A stretch of 64,000 nucleotides of DNA from assembly GCA_026225945.1 (NCBI GenBank), contig JAMJFZ010001133.1, positions 720,501 to 784,500 on the forward strand, read 5' to 3'. A model generated the notes under the pieces. That model saw nothing but the letters and a program-made list of their open reading frames with translations, had not been told where the DNA came from and ran no database searches. The position numbers and the translations under genes were made by a program. Positions within the stretch are counted from its first letter, which is position 1. Every line of letters starts with the position of its first letter. Of the stretch, positions 11,816-23,085 are shown in pieces. Source of the stretch: Cricetomys ansorgei. Taxonomy: Eukaryota; Chordata; Mammalia; Rodentia; Nesomyidae.

Positions 11816-12594
11816 TTAGCATACAAATGCTGCAAGGACAACCATATTTGGGTTTCTGTGACAGTATCTTGACTCCTGTCTTAGTTTCGTCACTTGCGTT
11901 TTCCCTCTCAGTCCTTGTTGGTCTAGCTAAAAGCTTGCCCATGTTCGCTGTGTTTTCAAAGTGCCGACTTTATTTTACTTCTCCTTTCACACGCACTGAA
12001 AGGCTCCGCTTCCCTCTCTCCTCTGCCTACCTGTCCCGTCTCTTCCCTTCTTCTGGGTTTGGGCTTGGTTTGTTCTTGCTTTTCCAGTTCCTTGAAATGA
12101 GTGGCGAGCTACTCACTTGGAACATTTCTACCTCTTCACTACAGACGCAGGAGATGGCCTCACAGCCGCGGCCTCTGCAGCCACAGCCGTCGGGTGCTTT
12201 ATTTCCCTTTTTCTTCTTGCTGTTCTGAGAACATCTGAAAATTCCCCTGACTTCTCAGGGCGCTGTTTATTCACACCGTGTAGTCTTGCTCCTGACATTC
12301 GTGTGATTCATAAAATATCTTCCATTGTTGACTTCTCCTTTTATCTTAACGTGATCAGAAGAGATACAGGACATTATTTCAAGTTTTAAAATTCAAGATT
12401 TGTGGCCTAACGTATGGCCGTCTCTAGAGAAATGCCTCTCAACAGGAACAAAGGTTGTTCTGTAAATGTCTGATGCAACCGTGGTACAGTTTTGATGCTG
12501 ACATTTCCTTATTGATTTTCAGTTGGATGTTCTGGTGGAATTGGGTAGTGCAAAGCACACCACAATGGTGTTAGAGTCCATTCCTCCCTTTAGC

Positions 12595-13132
12595 TGATAA
12601 GACCAGCTTACCAGTCCAGACAGTGTTGGGTGGTGGGCAGCCTGAATAACCGGAACAGGCACACACTGGATCTTGAGTTCACAGGGCTGAACTGTCCAAA
12701 TAGTTTATTGTCCATTTCTTATACCCTTTCCCACCAGAGACATACGTGAGGTTGCCAAGGCAACAATCACAAGGGGCAAACCAGGTGTGCTTGTAAGCAT
12801 GAGGTAGAAGGCATAGGTCTGATCACAAAGTTACTGATCACAAGGTACTGACCACAAGGGAAAAAGGCATATGTGTAAGCACTAGGTTACAATCAACAAG
12901 GTAAATCAAAATATATACAAAACATTATTGTTCTTTAGTTAGCCATAAAGCCATCCTCCTATTTTATGAGATTAAGAGGAAGGTCTCTTTAAGTAATCTT
13001 TGACTTCCCTGAAACAAACTGCCTCTGGGCTTGTCTTTTTTACAACTTAGCCTTGCTCAGCAGCTGTCCCAAATGAGAATTAGCTGAAGACACACAGCAG
13101 AACTTAAGCTCAAGGTCAGGGGGCTCCTCACA
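12595..13132 (-). mobile_element. Solo LTR of ERV2/ERVK type with 6-bp target duplication
   Basis: This 538-bp unit begins TG and ends CA. It is flanked by an exact TTTAGC duplication at 12589-12594 and 13133-13138. A 6-bp duplication is typical of ERV2/ERVK. Read on the minus strand it starts TGTGAGGAGCCCC, has a TATA-like GGTATAAG at 12726-12719 and AATAAA at 12709-12704, and ends CTTATCA. No internal retroviral sequence remains, so it is a recombined solo LTR. It lies inside L1 ORF2-derived sequence. Confidence 0.85.
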
Positions 13133-13594
13133 TTTAGCCCAATAGTATTGGCTTTGGGAGATTCCTACAGCACTTGAGGGGCACAGATACTCTCAGTTTG
13201 TGTCTTCGTGCTTAACCAATGCCTTGGCTTCTAGAGGAAAGCTTTCTTTCCTCTTACAGTTTTTGTCTTCCATTTTTCAATATGACTACAGCTGTTCCCG
13301 GTTACCTCGGGGTTCCTGTCAATTAGAACCTCATGTCCACCCTTTGTTTCCAGCCTGTGTGCATCTTTATTGGTGAGCAGGTAACTTGTAGGCAGCCATA
13401 CTATGAGGCCCTTCTTAGTAACTCATCAATGTAACCTGTATCGTTTAATTGGAGAATTTAGTCTATTTGTTTCGAACAATATTATAGATAGGGTAGGACT
13501 TACTCCTGTCATTTTTGTTGATTTCCTTTGTTTTTCTTTGCTGCCTCCCCCTGGGTTATCCTTTGTATTCCTTTACATTTAATGGCTTCCTATA

Positions 13595-14352
13595 TGTTTT
13601 AGTCACTGTTCTATTGCTGCGAAGAGACACTACTGCCAAGGCAACTCTTATCACGGAAGGTGTTTAGCTGGGGGCTTGCTTGCAGGTTTAGAAGGTTAGT
13701 CCGTGATCATCATGTTGAGAAGCAGATAGGCATAGCACTGGAATGATAGTTTGGGGCTTTGCATCTACCTGCAGAGAGAGAGAGAGAGACAGAGAGAGAG
13801 GGAGAGAGAGGAAGAGGGAGAGAGAGGGAGGGAGAGAGAGAGAGGGAGGGAGAGAACAAGAGAGGGAGAGAGAGAGAGAGGAAGAGGGAGAGAGAAGGAG
13901 GGAGAGAGAGAGGGAGGGAGAGAACAAGAGAGGGAGAGGGAGAGAGAGGAAGAGGGAGAGAGAGAGGGAGGGAGAGAGAGGGAGAGAGAGAGGGAGAGAG
14001 AGACAGAGAGAGAGGGAGAGGGAGAAAGAGAAAGAGGGAGAGAGAGGGAGAGAGAGAGGGAGAGAGAGAAAGAGGGAGAGAGAGGGAGAGAGAGAGAGAG
14101 GGAGAGACAAAGAGAGGGAGAGAGAGAGAGAGAGAGAGAGCAAGAGAGGGAGAGAGAGAGAGAGAGAGAGAGAAATAAGAGACAGATGCTGGGGCCTGGT
14201 ATGGGCTTTTTAAACCTCAAAGTCCACCCCCAGTGACATACTTTCACCAACAAAACCACACCTCTTAGTCCTTCTCAAACATTTTCACCCCCTGGTGACT
14301 AAGCCTTCAGACATATGAACCCACAGAGGCCATTCTCATCCAAGCCACCGCA
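13595..14352 (-). mobile_element. ORR1-type MaLR LTR split by a GA expansion
   Basis: The left part (TTTTAGTCACTGTTCTATTG to about 13770) and the right part (about 14185-14352, with AAACCTCAAAGTCCACCCCC and CCAAGCCACCGCA) are the two ends of one reversed ORR1-type LTR. Between them lies a polypurine array, listed separately. The insertion interrupts the antisense L1. Confidence 0.75.
13772..14173. repeat. 400-bp polypurine (GA/GGGAGA)n array
   Basis: Nearly pure purine on the plus strand, with GAGAGA, GGGAGA and GGAGGG units and rare C interruptions. A 68-70-bp higher-order period is visible. GAAGAGGG recurs at 13811, 13881 and 13949, and AGAACAAG recurs at 13853 and 13921. All long open frames here (Arg/Glu-rich on plus, Leu/Ser-rich on minus) come from the repeat. 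Confidence 0.95.
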
Positions 14353-15663
14353 CTATACTATCTTATTTTTCCCAACGTACTCTCTGTGTGGCTGCCCGCA
14401 TAGTGAGTGTGATGCTTTCATTACACTGGTTCCCTGACTCTCACTTCTGGATGTAGACTCCCACAAGCATTAATTTTCAGGCTTGCTTAGTGGCCCATAT
14501 TCCCTTCTGCTTTTGTTTCTCTTGAGAGGCTGTGTTCGGTTTGGTTTTAATGTAGATTAGTCATTTCTCACAAAGCTCTCGAGATTCTTTTTGTGTATTC
14601 ATAGCTTGACTGTAGCATCCTTTCCTGGCTTGGGAAAGACATGGCTGGTATAGCATTGAACACATCGCTTCACCCCTCTTCTTTGGACATTCCCACAGTT
14701 CACACGCTTGTTTGTTCACTGGCGTCCTTAAGCCCGTCGATGCTATCTTGAGGATCAGTTTTCTTTTTCATTATCCTTTTTTTATTTTTATTTTTCCTTA
14801 TTTTTTTTTTTAATGGGCCGAGGCCAATCACCAAACAGCTTTTGCTTTAGCTTGAATCATTGAGATCTTTATTCCCAGGGTTTCCATTTGGCTCTGTAGT
14901 AAAATCTCAATTAGTCTCTCTTTCTCTGTCTCCCCCCCACTCTCTCTCTCTCCTCTCGTATCTCCCCCTACAATCCTCTTTCCTTTCTTTCTCCCTCTCT
15001 CCTCTCTCTCACACATTCTGCTGAACACTTACCTACACCTTGAGTTGTCTTAATAATTTCCTTGAATTACTCATATGTCCCTCGGAACGTCTCAGGCATT
15101 CGAGTTCCCGCAGACTCTTTATCCCATGGGCTTCGGCTTTCTCTCGACTCTTCCTATAGTCACCGTTCTTGTGACCACCCTGTTACTTTCTTTTCATAGT
15201 CTTCCATGCTGGGATTTGTACATCTGCTGGGTCTCTGTCGCTTCCATTGGCTAGCCTTCCTAACAGGCAACTTTTTACCTGAAAACATGTTTTAGGGCAT
15301 CGGCTTGCTATGTGTTGCTTCTCATCAGGCACCATGGTGTAGTTTCCCCGTAGCATCCTCGGCTCTGATCAACGGCTTTGGTACAGTATGTACCATGCTC
15401 AGGTCAGAGTGTCCCAGCATCTTAGTGGGTGTTGTTCACTGCTTGCAGTGAGAGTGGCTGCCCCATTGGCTGATGGAAGTGTTTCCAGGGCTGTGAGTGC
15501 TTGTGCTGCCTCTGGCTTGCAAAGACCTCCAGCATTTTTTGGCCCCAGAAGCAGCAGGAGACTGAAACACTGCCCCTCTCAGCAGTCAGTGGTGTGGACT
15601 GCACAGGGAGAAAATTTGCTGGAAGTAAGCTCCTTCTGAGGCCCTAAAAGCAGTGCCTAGTCA
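14353..15663 (-). mobile_element. Probable degraded L1 5' part, antisense
   Basis: This lies to the 5' side (for the L1) of the ORF2 start at 13.6 kb, and its T/C-rich character fits reversed L1 linker, ORF1 and 5' sequence. Two stretches look L1-like to me: TTTCCATTTGGCTCTG near 14879 and the GAGTTGTCTTAATAATTTCC area near 15045. A CT-rich run lies at 14915-15012 and a T-rich run at 14760-14812. The assignment is tentative and no coding capacity remains. Confidence 0.35.
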
Positions 15664-15669
15664 GGGAAC

Positions 15670-15993
15670 TATAGTAGTATGCTGCTGTGTGGGCTCAGCA
15701 AGAGAGACAGGAGGCGTTTTCATGGACTCAAACCCTGCCAGACCTCATCAGAGGGAACCACTGTCATGGCAAGCACCATCCTCAACTGTGGAGCCCTGAG
15801 CATCTCAGCTCAGGTGTTTTATTGATTCAGAACTCGTTAGGTATTCTACTGATAGCACATGCAGATCATTAGCAATTAAACAACCCCCACAGAAATCCAA
15901 CATCTGTAAACAATACAAAATGCCCTAAATAGTCCCTCACTGAACAGTGCATAAAAGCATTTTAAATATAACTAAAAATAAACTTCCCTAACA
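15670..15993 (-). repeat. 3' LTR of the 2.0-kb element
   Basis: A 324-bp direct repeat of 17364-17684. Its outer end has TATAG where the partner has TGTAG, so the terminal CA (minus strand) has mutated. By eye about 14 substitutions over 255 clearly aligned bases, plus a roughly 9-bp indel, separate the two LTRs. Confidence 0.85.
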
Positions 15994-17363
15994 TTTTCCC
16001 TTTCTGTATAAAAAAACAGTTGCTTTGCCTTTACAACACAATTTAACACTATACCAGCAAAAGTCTTTACAAGAGGAACAATCACGAGGGTTGCTAAAGC
16101 GCAGAGCCGAACGAAACCAAACATCTATCAACATTTTCACAATGTCTTTGGACAGCAGAAAATTAGTATCATGTCCAATTATTTGGAATTCACTCATGAT
16201 CTTCTGGTTTCCTCCAAAGGGTCCTGCCCCCTGCAGTACACGCAGTTTGTCTTCCAGGGTCTGACTGGCTTCATTCCATTGCTGCTGCTGTTCTTGGTGG
16301 TCATTCCATGGTACTAGCATCTCAAAAACTGCTGGGGTCCCTTGCTGCAACTGGGCTGCGCATTCACCAATAACCTCTCCTAGTCTTCATTGTACCAAAC
16401 CTCAACCCCTTCATGCATGACCCCTTCAATTTGAGCCCCTTCAGCTGCTACTTTGGCTGCACCTTCACCAATGGCCTCTCTTGGCCTCTTACATTGCCAA
16501 CCTCAGCTGCTCTCCAAAGACCCCTTCATGCCTTCAAAACCAGCACCAGCTGGGTGACTCTTACAGTACCAACTTCGGCTACCAGCACAAGATAAAACCT
16601 TGGCCAGTTCTGGAAAACAGTTTCTGTATGCTGATCCTGAGGAAACACTTCCCAGATTTTAAGGTAGAGCCTGGTTTGCTGGGAAAATAACTGGTCAGTG
16701 TATCTGCTGTAAGGGTTCCCTCATGGGGTGGAGTTACCGCTTGAAGATAGGTTTGCAGAAAGAAACTGTTGAGTTTAACTAAGCGGCATTTTGGCTCTAA
16801 GTCAAGGCTTCCATGGGAAGAATCTCCGGTTGAAACAGTCTGGTGGTTTGGTGTTTCCTTCTGTCTCTGCGATGGAGAAACATGCAACCTTCATAGACCT
16901 CAAACATAAGCCCCACTTGGGCTTCACACACACAAAAAGCCATCAGCAAACTGTATAAACAACATGCTCTGATTTCTGTTTCTGTGCCCTGGCTGCTGCC
17001 AGGGGCAGGAGGGAGCATAGGCTCCATGATTAGGAAAAGCAGTTGAAAACTTTCTTTTCTCTGCTCCCAGCTGATCTCTGTTATTATCATGAAAATGTCT
17101 TTCTCTAAAGACCTCTACTCTGTGGCTCTCTTTTAAGCCCCTTTTCTCACTTAATTTTCACAATTTTCTCTTCATAGAGGCTTATTTCCTTCCTCACTCT
17201 CCTCGTCCTTCAGGAGACTTCAATTAATACCTTAATCTCTATCCTCTGGTAGCTTCTCTGAGCATACATTACCCAGCACTCTGAGGTCTGGAGTTTCTTT
17301 CCGTTCCCTGTCTCCACGTTGGATTAGCAAGCATGATGTCATGGCTTACTTGAAGGTGCCATT

Positions 17364-17684
17364 TGTAGTAATATACTGCTGCTGGGGTGGCTTCAGCAAA
17401 CAGGACAAGGAGGCATTTTCATAGACTCAAACCCTGTCTGACCTCAGCAGAGGGAACCACTGTCATGGCAAGCACCATCCTCAACTGCGGAACCCTGAGC
17501 TCAGGTGTTTTATTGATTCAGAACTCATTAGGTATTCTACTGATAGCACATGCAGATCATTAGCAATTAAACAACCCCCACAGAAATCCAACACCTGCAA
17601 ACAATACAAAACACCCTAGACAGTCCCTCACTGAACAGTGCATAAAAGCATTTTAAACATAACTAAAAATAAACTTCCCCAACA
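17364..17684 (-). repeat. 5' LTR of the 2.0-kb element
   Basis: A 321-bp LTR with intact TG...CA ends. The base run just inside it on the minus strand (AATGGCACCTTCAAG) starts with TGG like a primer-binding site, but I could not match it to a tRNA. Confidence 0.85.
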
Positions 17685-17690
17685 GGGAAC

Positions 17691-18640
17691 ATGTGAAGGG
17701 GATTCTAACAGAAAGCTTGTGGATGATCGGCATCAGGAAATACGTTTTCTTCTTAGTGCTCAACAATTTTGACAGTAGAGATCTCAAACAGAGGCTGGGA
17801 ACGTAGCACTAAGCCTGCCTGTCCATGGAGCCACAGACTGGATCAACTGTCTCTGTATGTCTTGGGGTATGACAGCAATAGGCACTGCGGTGTCGCTCCC
17901 TGTCCATGGATGAATGGGTGCCCAAATCTGAACCAATGGAGAGTAAGGTGAGACTCACAGAGATTTCTGCTGTTGGGCTTGTCAGTGGGACAGATTCACT
18001 TGTGGTTCACCTCAGAGGCCAGCTCCCTGATGAGCTAAGTATGGAGGGCAGTGCCTTTAGTCCCCTACTGTGTGGGATACACAACAGGCTTAGTACTGGA
18101 GTAATCTAGCTGAACTCAATCATGTTCAAGAGGCAGGTAAGCCCTGAGATGGGACAGGAACATCTCTCGTGCTTCTGGAATGGGAAATGGCAGGGCTTGG
18201 AGCCCTAGAGTGTCCCAAATTCAGACAAAGGTGTCTTCTTTAGACGGCTGTTGGTCATAGCACAGATAATGTAAGATTCTCCTCTGCAGATTTCAGCTCA
18301 CTTGTCTAGGTAGGCTGCAAGCCTCTGAGTGTTGGAAAGCTTTCCTTAGCAAGCATCACCAGCATCTACACTGGTAGAAATTTCTGGAACTCCCTTTTAC
18401 CCTTACAAAGGATGGCCCAGATGCAGAGCCAGAGAGCAAGTTTGGGGACCTTCCTTTTCATTTTACCATGATAATATGCAGGGCTCTGAGCATCACCAAT
18501 GTCCCTCTGGCTGTTTTCCCGTGGTCTTCCACGGTCACACACCACATAATGTATCTGTACACCTGAGACTCTGGTTCTGCCTTGTGGAGGAGAGGTGAGG
18601 GCTGAACACCACTGTTTAGTCATCTTGCCCCAGCCCATAA
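17691..18640. other. Unassigned, possibly L1 5' remnant
   Basis: By position this could continue the antisense L1 beyond the 2.0-kb insertion. The text looks repeat-derived rather than single-copy, but I cannot anchor it to a consensus block with confidence. Confidence 0.25.
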
Positions 18641-21600
18641 TAGTTTAGCTTAACTCTTTATTCACTTGTCTTCATCTCTCTGTGTTTAACTAAACAAGTT
18701 TGTGACCTAGAAGCTGGGTTGTTTTCTAGGCCCCATTTTGTTTTTTTGTTTTTTTGGCCTGTTTTCTGTTTCTTTGTGTTTTCCTATGAGTTTATGAGCA
18801 GGGCAGAGAAAAAGGGGTTAATATGCTTTGCCATTGAGAAATTACTACTTCCAACCCAAATCACAGCATATTTTCTTCTCAAAATACATGTTTGCCATTT
18901 TTAATCATAGATTCAGTGATGAAGGATGCAGTGAACAGGAGGCAGGACCAGAAGCATTTCAAATAAACAAAGAATTAAGATATGATAGGCTTAGGAAGAC
19001 AAGAGCCCGCGGGATTGTTCTGGGGAAGTCATTAGGATAGCATGGTCTTGCCTTAACAAAGACTCTGAAATCAGAAATGGTTTAGCCCTGATGATATCTG
19101 CTAATTTTCCCTCTGTCTCCCAATACTCCAATCTCTGAGATTATTCTTTATTTCAGTGTGTTGTGCTCAACACTTTAGTTCATATGATATATTATACTTT
19201 ATTAAAGAGAATCCATGTTATGATTAATCTTTATGAATTATGCTTATCATACCCAGCATCCGCAAACCTCTTTCTTGTCAAGAAACAAACAGTGTTAATG
19301 GAGAACATAGAAGTTTCTGCTACAGAACAGAGAATCCTTCTCCCAAAAGAAATAAAAACAGAATCATTTCTAAAATGCCTGGCTGTGTTGATAAAAGTCT
19401 GCTTGATGCCTGCAAAATTTCAGGAGGGGACGGAAATAGAAACTGCCACTTTACCAGGTGCCGTGAACCCAAATCATCCAGGTAAGGAGATGCGAATTCT
19501 TGGGGAACAGTAACTATGATATTTGGTCAGAAGATAGATACATGAGCAGAGAGGCACCAGGGTCTGAGATAGGCACACACTGGGCCCTGTAGAGCAGGGT
19601 GCTCCAGCACCTATGGCTCTGACAGATGGCATGGAGGAAGGTGGCTTCTGCATGTGATCTGCCTGATAAATCCATGTGAGTGCCTGTAAGCAGGACAGTT
19701 CATGTGGAGCCATGGGTATGAGAGGGTTGGAAAACAAAGTCTAGAATGGCAAGCCGTGAGCAGATGACGAATGTCGAGCCACAGTACCCACCACAGTGCT
19801 TTGAATTTACAAACAGACTTTCTGATTTGTTTTCCATTCAGAAACCCTCCCCTGAGCCATTTGGAAGCATCTGTGAACCATGGCTGCCAGGCCACTTCGA
19901 AAGACACTGGTTTAGACTGTGGGCTTGAAGTCTTAGTTTCTCTTATCTTTTCTATCCAGGCTGTGTAACACTTTAGATTCCCTGGGTGGAAGGGAGATAG
20001 ACCTTCTCTCTAAACTATCTGAGTTCCAAATATCACATTAGAGACAGAGAAAACAAAATTGTTTCCTTCCCAGGCTCCTGTGGTGTGGTGCCAACTAGTA
20101 CCACTCATTTAAGACAAGCAGGAAACAACCACCACCTATAATTAAAGTTTTCTGTGTCCTCGTTTAGTCCCTGGGTAATGAACTCAATTATAAATTTGAA
20201 TGAAATGTATATTTAACGCACAGATTTAACAACAGTATCAAAATAACCAATCGAGAATATATTTTTTGAGACCAAATTGCTTACATTGGTGAACACTACA
20301 AATAATTCATGAGAAAATAAACTTAAATAACATATACATGAAGCCTCCTCTTTCATCTCTTCAGGTGGCTCAGGATTTAAGACAAGCTACCCACTAGTGC
20401 ATGTAGTTCTCTTATTAAGAGAACTACAATACACTTCAGTTTCTATTATTAATAGATTTACATATTATTATTATTTTTTTTTACAAATCAACTAAAGTAA
20501 GCGGTAGGTAATAAATTTGAATTTATTTCAACCATGGAGTGATTTTTTTTTTTGTTTTTTTTTTTTTTAAACAACAGTGATTTTGATATATGCATTCTTT
20601 AAAAGAAATTTCTTTGACTAAACAAATTTAGAAGCAGTTTGTCTGTCTTTTACTGTTTGCTGTGACCCGTGTCTTTCAAACACCCAAATTCACAGTGACA
20701 CTTGAACATCGCTCTTGGGAGCATGAACAAAGGTGCCTCGGCGTCATCGGCAGCAACGAAAGAGTTTGGACATTTTTTTAAAAATGAACATAAAAGGAAC
20801 AAGTTACAGTTTCTGGCCTGCTCGCATAATGAGATGCTGCTTAGTGGGGAAACGTTTATGTTGAATTATTATCACAGTCAGGAAGGCTTAATTCAGTAAA
20901 ACACAAAGCAGACCACCTCCGGCAGCTCGCATTTGATTACCTTACTTTAAAATTGGATGTCAGCTGTGGGCTGCGGGCAAAGGTTCTCTGCCGTCTCCAG
21001 CGAACCCTTCTGCTGGGTTCTCCCAAGTGTTCACTCTCCCGTAGATGAAAGTTACAGTACTGTTTTTCTATATTTCAGCCATTTCCATATGGTCTTCAAT
21101 CTCCCTTATCACTCACCTATTGTGACAAACACGCACATGTATGAAGAGTTAATGACACATATGGTATGTACTGTCTTTTGTTCTCTCTTTCTGACCGAGT
21201 CTAAGATCCAATGTGCTGTTCATCTTAATGTTTTTGGCTAGAAGTTATAGGGCTTTTAACCACTGCATACATTAGTTATTTCAGATTGAGATGGGTGGGC
21301 TGCTTCCGGATAATAAAGACAAACACATGGCCAGCCCTTGACGCATGTTTTGACAAAATGGTAGATTGTTCCAAACAGTTGTTGAACTGAGAAGTTTCTT
21401 CAGATTCTGGGCAGTGATTACTAGCTTGTGGTGGATGCCACGGCACTCAGAAGGAGGCTCCCATTCACTGTAAGCAGTTTCCATTCCAGTGGGTTTACTC
21501 ACGCGCACGCAGTCACACATATGATATTATGAAGAATTCTGAAGCAAACCCTTCATTTGGTTTTTCCCATAAGTGTGACATTAAAAAGTAGGATTCCAGT

Positions 21601-21897
21601 TTCCATCATGTAGTTTTAGATTTATTTACAGAAAATGATGGCTTCATCTAGTCTTTTAAAATTAAACACCGGCTTGACTAAAAGGGGCAAACATATATTC
21701 CGTTGCTTATTGTTTATATAGGCAAAGGCACACATACTCTGTGTGTGTGTTAAACAATATGATTATGTGTATCTGTGTGAAGAAGATATAGACAATACAA
21801 AGAGAAACCAAAACAGTGAAAAACTAAAAACCAGAGGGTTTGTGTAAATGTACAGAAAGGATGAATATCTTGACAGGGTGCAGCTCAAAATTAACTT
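18641..21897. other. Intergenic, repeat-poor stretch
   Basis: More than 3 kb with no SINE or LTR that I can recognise, except T-rich runs at 20541-20569 and 20466-20483. AT-rich with no coding signal. A candidate place for conserved non-coding sequence upstream of Fat4, but conservation cannot be judged here. Confidence 0.4.
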
Positions 21898-22130
21898 GCA
21901 GGGACTGGAAGGATGGCTCAGTGGTTAAGGCCCATGCTGAGGACCTGCACTGGGTTCTCAGCACCCACCCTGTGGAACACAGCTGCCTGCAACTCCAGTT
22001 CTATGGGCTCTGACTCTCTCTTTTGGCCTTCACGGGTACTACATGTACAGGGTACATGTGCTACGCATACATATACATAGACAAATATTTATACACCTAA
22101 AAAATAAATCTTGATTTTAAATTAAGCTTA
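21898..22130 (+). mobile_element. B2 SINE
   Basis: The head GACTGGAAGGATGGCTCAGT is followed by GTTCTCAGCACCCACCC and the B2 body with CCTGCAACTCCAGTTC. It ends in an AT-rich tail with AAAAAATAAATC. Confidence 0.85.
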
Positions 22131-22686
22131 CAAAAAGCATGCAGCTGTGTTTCTGGGTAGGGTTCTCTTCAAGGAATCTCCTGTGCTCTGAAACAAGGCC
22201 CAACAAGAGATCATCTGTGACCAAATTATCCCGTACTTCCTATCTTTGTAAATAAAGCTTTATCAGAACACGGTTGTAATCAGCCGGTCACATTTGTTGT
22301 CTCGCTATAAGAGCAGAGTTAATCAGTAGGACCGCTATTAGCTTTCACATCCAAAAATATCAGTATCTTGTTTCTGATGTAAAAAAAAAGATACCTTTCT
22401 TCTTAGACTACAGCCTGGCTCTGGGTCCTCTCTTCTCAACACAAATTAAAGAAACAGATTAATTTTGGCTCATTTTGTCAAACTTAATAGAATCTTAAGA
22501 AAAACAATACTTTATAAAAAGCAAACTTAATAACGCGTGCCACAGAGAGAAGGAGTTTCAACCTGGCAAATAAGAATGTACATGCGTGGAGACGGGTACC
22601 GACGGGTGGATTGTTTTGATATACAGACATCAGAAATAAAGCCGAAAGAATTAGTGAGCAAAGTCGTATCACAAATCTTAGTTCTT
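22131..22686. other. Intergenic, nothing recognised
   Basis: No gene or nameable repeat. The overlapping minus-strand frames at 22484-22730 are not supported. Confidence 0.4.
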
Positions 22687-23085
22687 GTCTTAGTCAGGCT
22701 TCTATTGCTACGATGAAACGGCATGATCACGCAGCTTGGCGAGGAAAGGGTGTGTTTGACTTACACTTCTTCATCCCTGCTCCTCATTGAAGGAAGTCAG
22801 GGCAGGAACCTGGAGCAGGAGCTGATGCAGAGGCCACAGAGAGTGCTGCTTACTGGCTTGCTCCCCATGGCTTGCTCAGCCTGTTTGCTTATAGAATCCA
22901 GCAGCACCAGCCCAGGGGTGGCATCACTCACAATGGGCTGGGCCCTTCCCAGTCAACTGCTGATTAAGAAAATGCTCTACAGGTTCGCCTACAGTAGAAT
23001 CTCATAGAGGTGTTTTGTCAATTGAGGTCCCCTCCTCTCAGATGACTTTAGCTTGAGTCAAGTTGGTGAAAAAGTAACCAGTATA
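22687..23085 (-). mobile_element. Rodent LTR-like repeat, minus-strand copy
   Basis: The best-preserved copy of the LTR-like family in the window. It opens with CTTAGTCAGGCTTCTATTGC and includes GGAACCTGGAGCAGGAGCTG, TACTGGCTTGCTCCCCATGG and GATTAAGAAAATGCTCTAC. It ends with TGAGTCAAGTTGGTGAAAAA. Reading the other strand gives the same order of blocks as the plus-strand copies at 3.2, 4.9, 53.0 and 55.0 kb. Confidence 0.82.

Larger units (their letters stand above)
11094..13594 (-). mobile_element. Ancient LINE-1 ORF2 region, antisense
   Basis: The plus strand follows the reverse complement of mammalian L1 ORF2 from the reverse-transcriptase part (about 11100-11460) toward the ORF2 start (about 13350-13590). 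Recognisable blocks are TTTCAGATTTTCTAATTTG, GGTCTAGCTAAAAGCTTGCC, CAGTTCCTTGAAATGAGTGG, GTGGCCTAACGTATGG and GGTGAGCAGGTAACTTGTAG near 13370. It is full of stops and indels and is interrupted by two later insertions. This is an old L1 by divergence, not an active one. Confidence 0.78.
15670..17684 (-). mobile_element. 2.0-kb two-LTR retrotransposon, non-autonomous
   Basis: Two direct repeats (15670-15993 and 17364-17684) enclose about 1.37 kb. The exact 6-mer GGGAAC flanks the whole unit at 15664-15669 and 17685-17690. On the minus strand the LTR starts TGTTGGGGAAG and contains AATAAAAC. A polypurine tract, AGAAAGGGAAAA, directly precedes the 3' LTR at 15994-16005. The interior has no gag, pol or env of usable length; the longest minus-strand frame is about 120 codons and is not recognised. 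By size it is a non-autonomous retrovirus-like element. Small rodent elements such as mys are similar in size class, but I cannot assign a family. Confidence 0.85.

Noticed and set aside
11761..12228. 155-codon plus-strand frame
   Set aside because: Lies on the antisense strand of L1 ORF2-derived sequence, so a chance frame.
13688..14259. Long open frames on both strands (Leu/Ser-rich and Arg/Glu/Gly-rich)
   Set aside because: Produced by the GA repeat array, which has no stops in most frames.
15988..16350. 120-codon minus-strand frame inside the 2.0-kb LTR element
   Set aside because: It overlaps the polypurine tract and ends in the LTR. No recognised retroviral or host domain, so not called as a gene.
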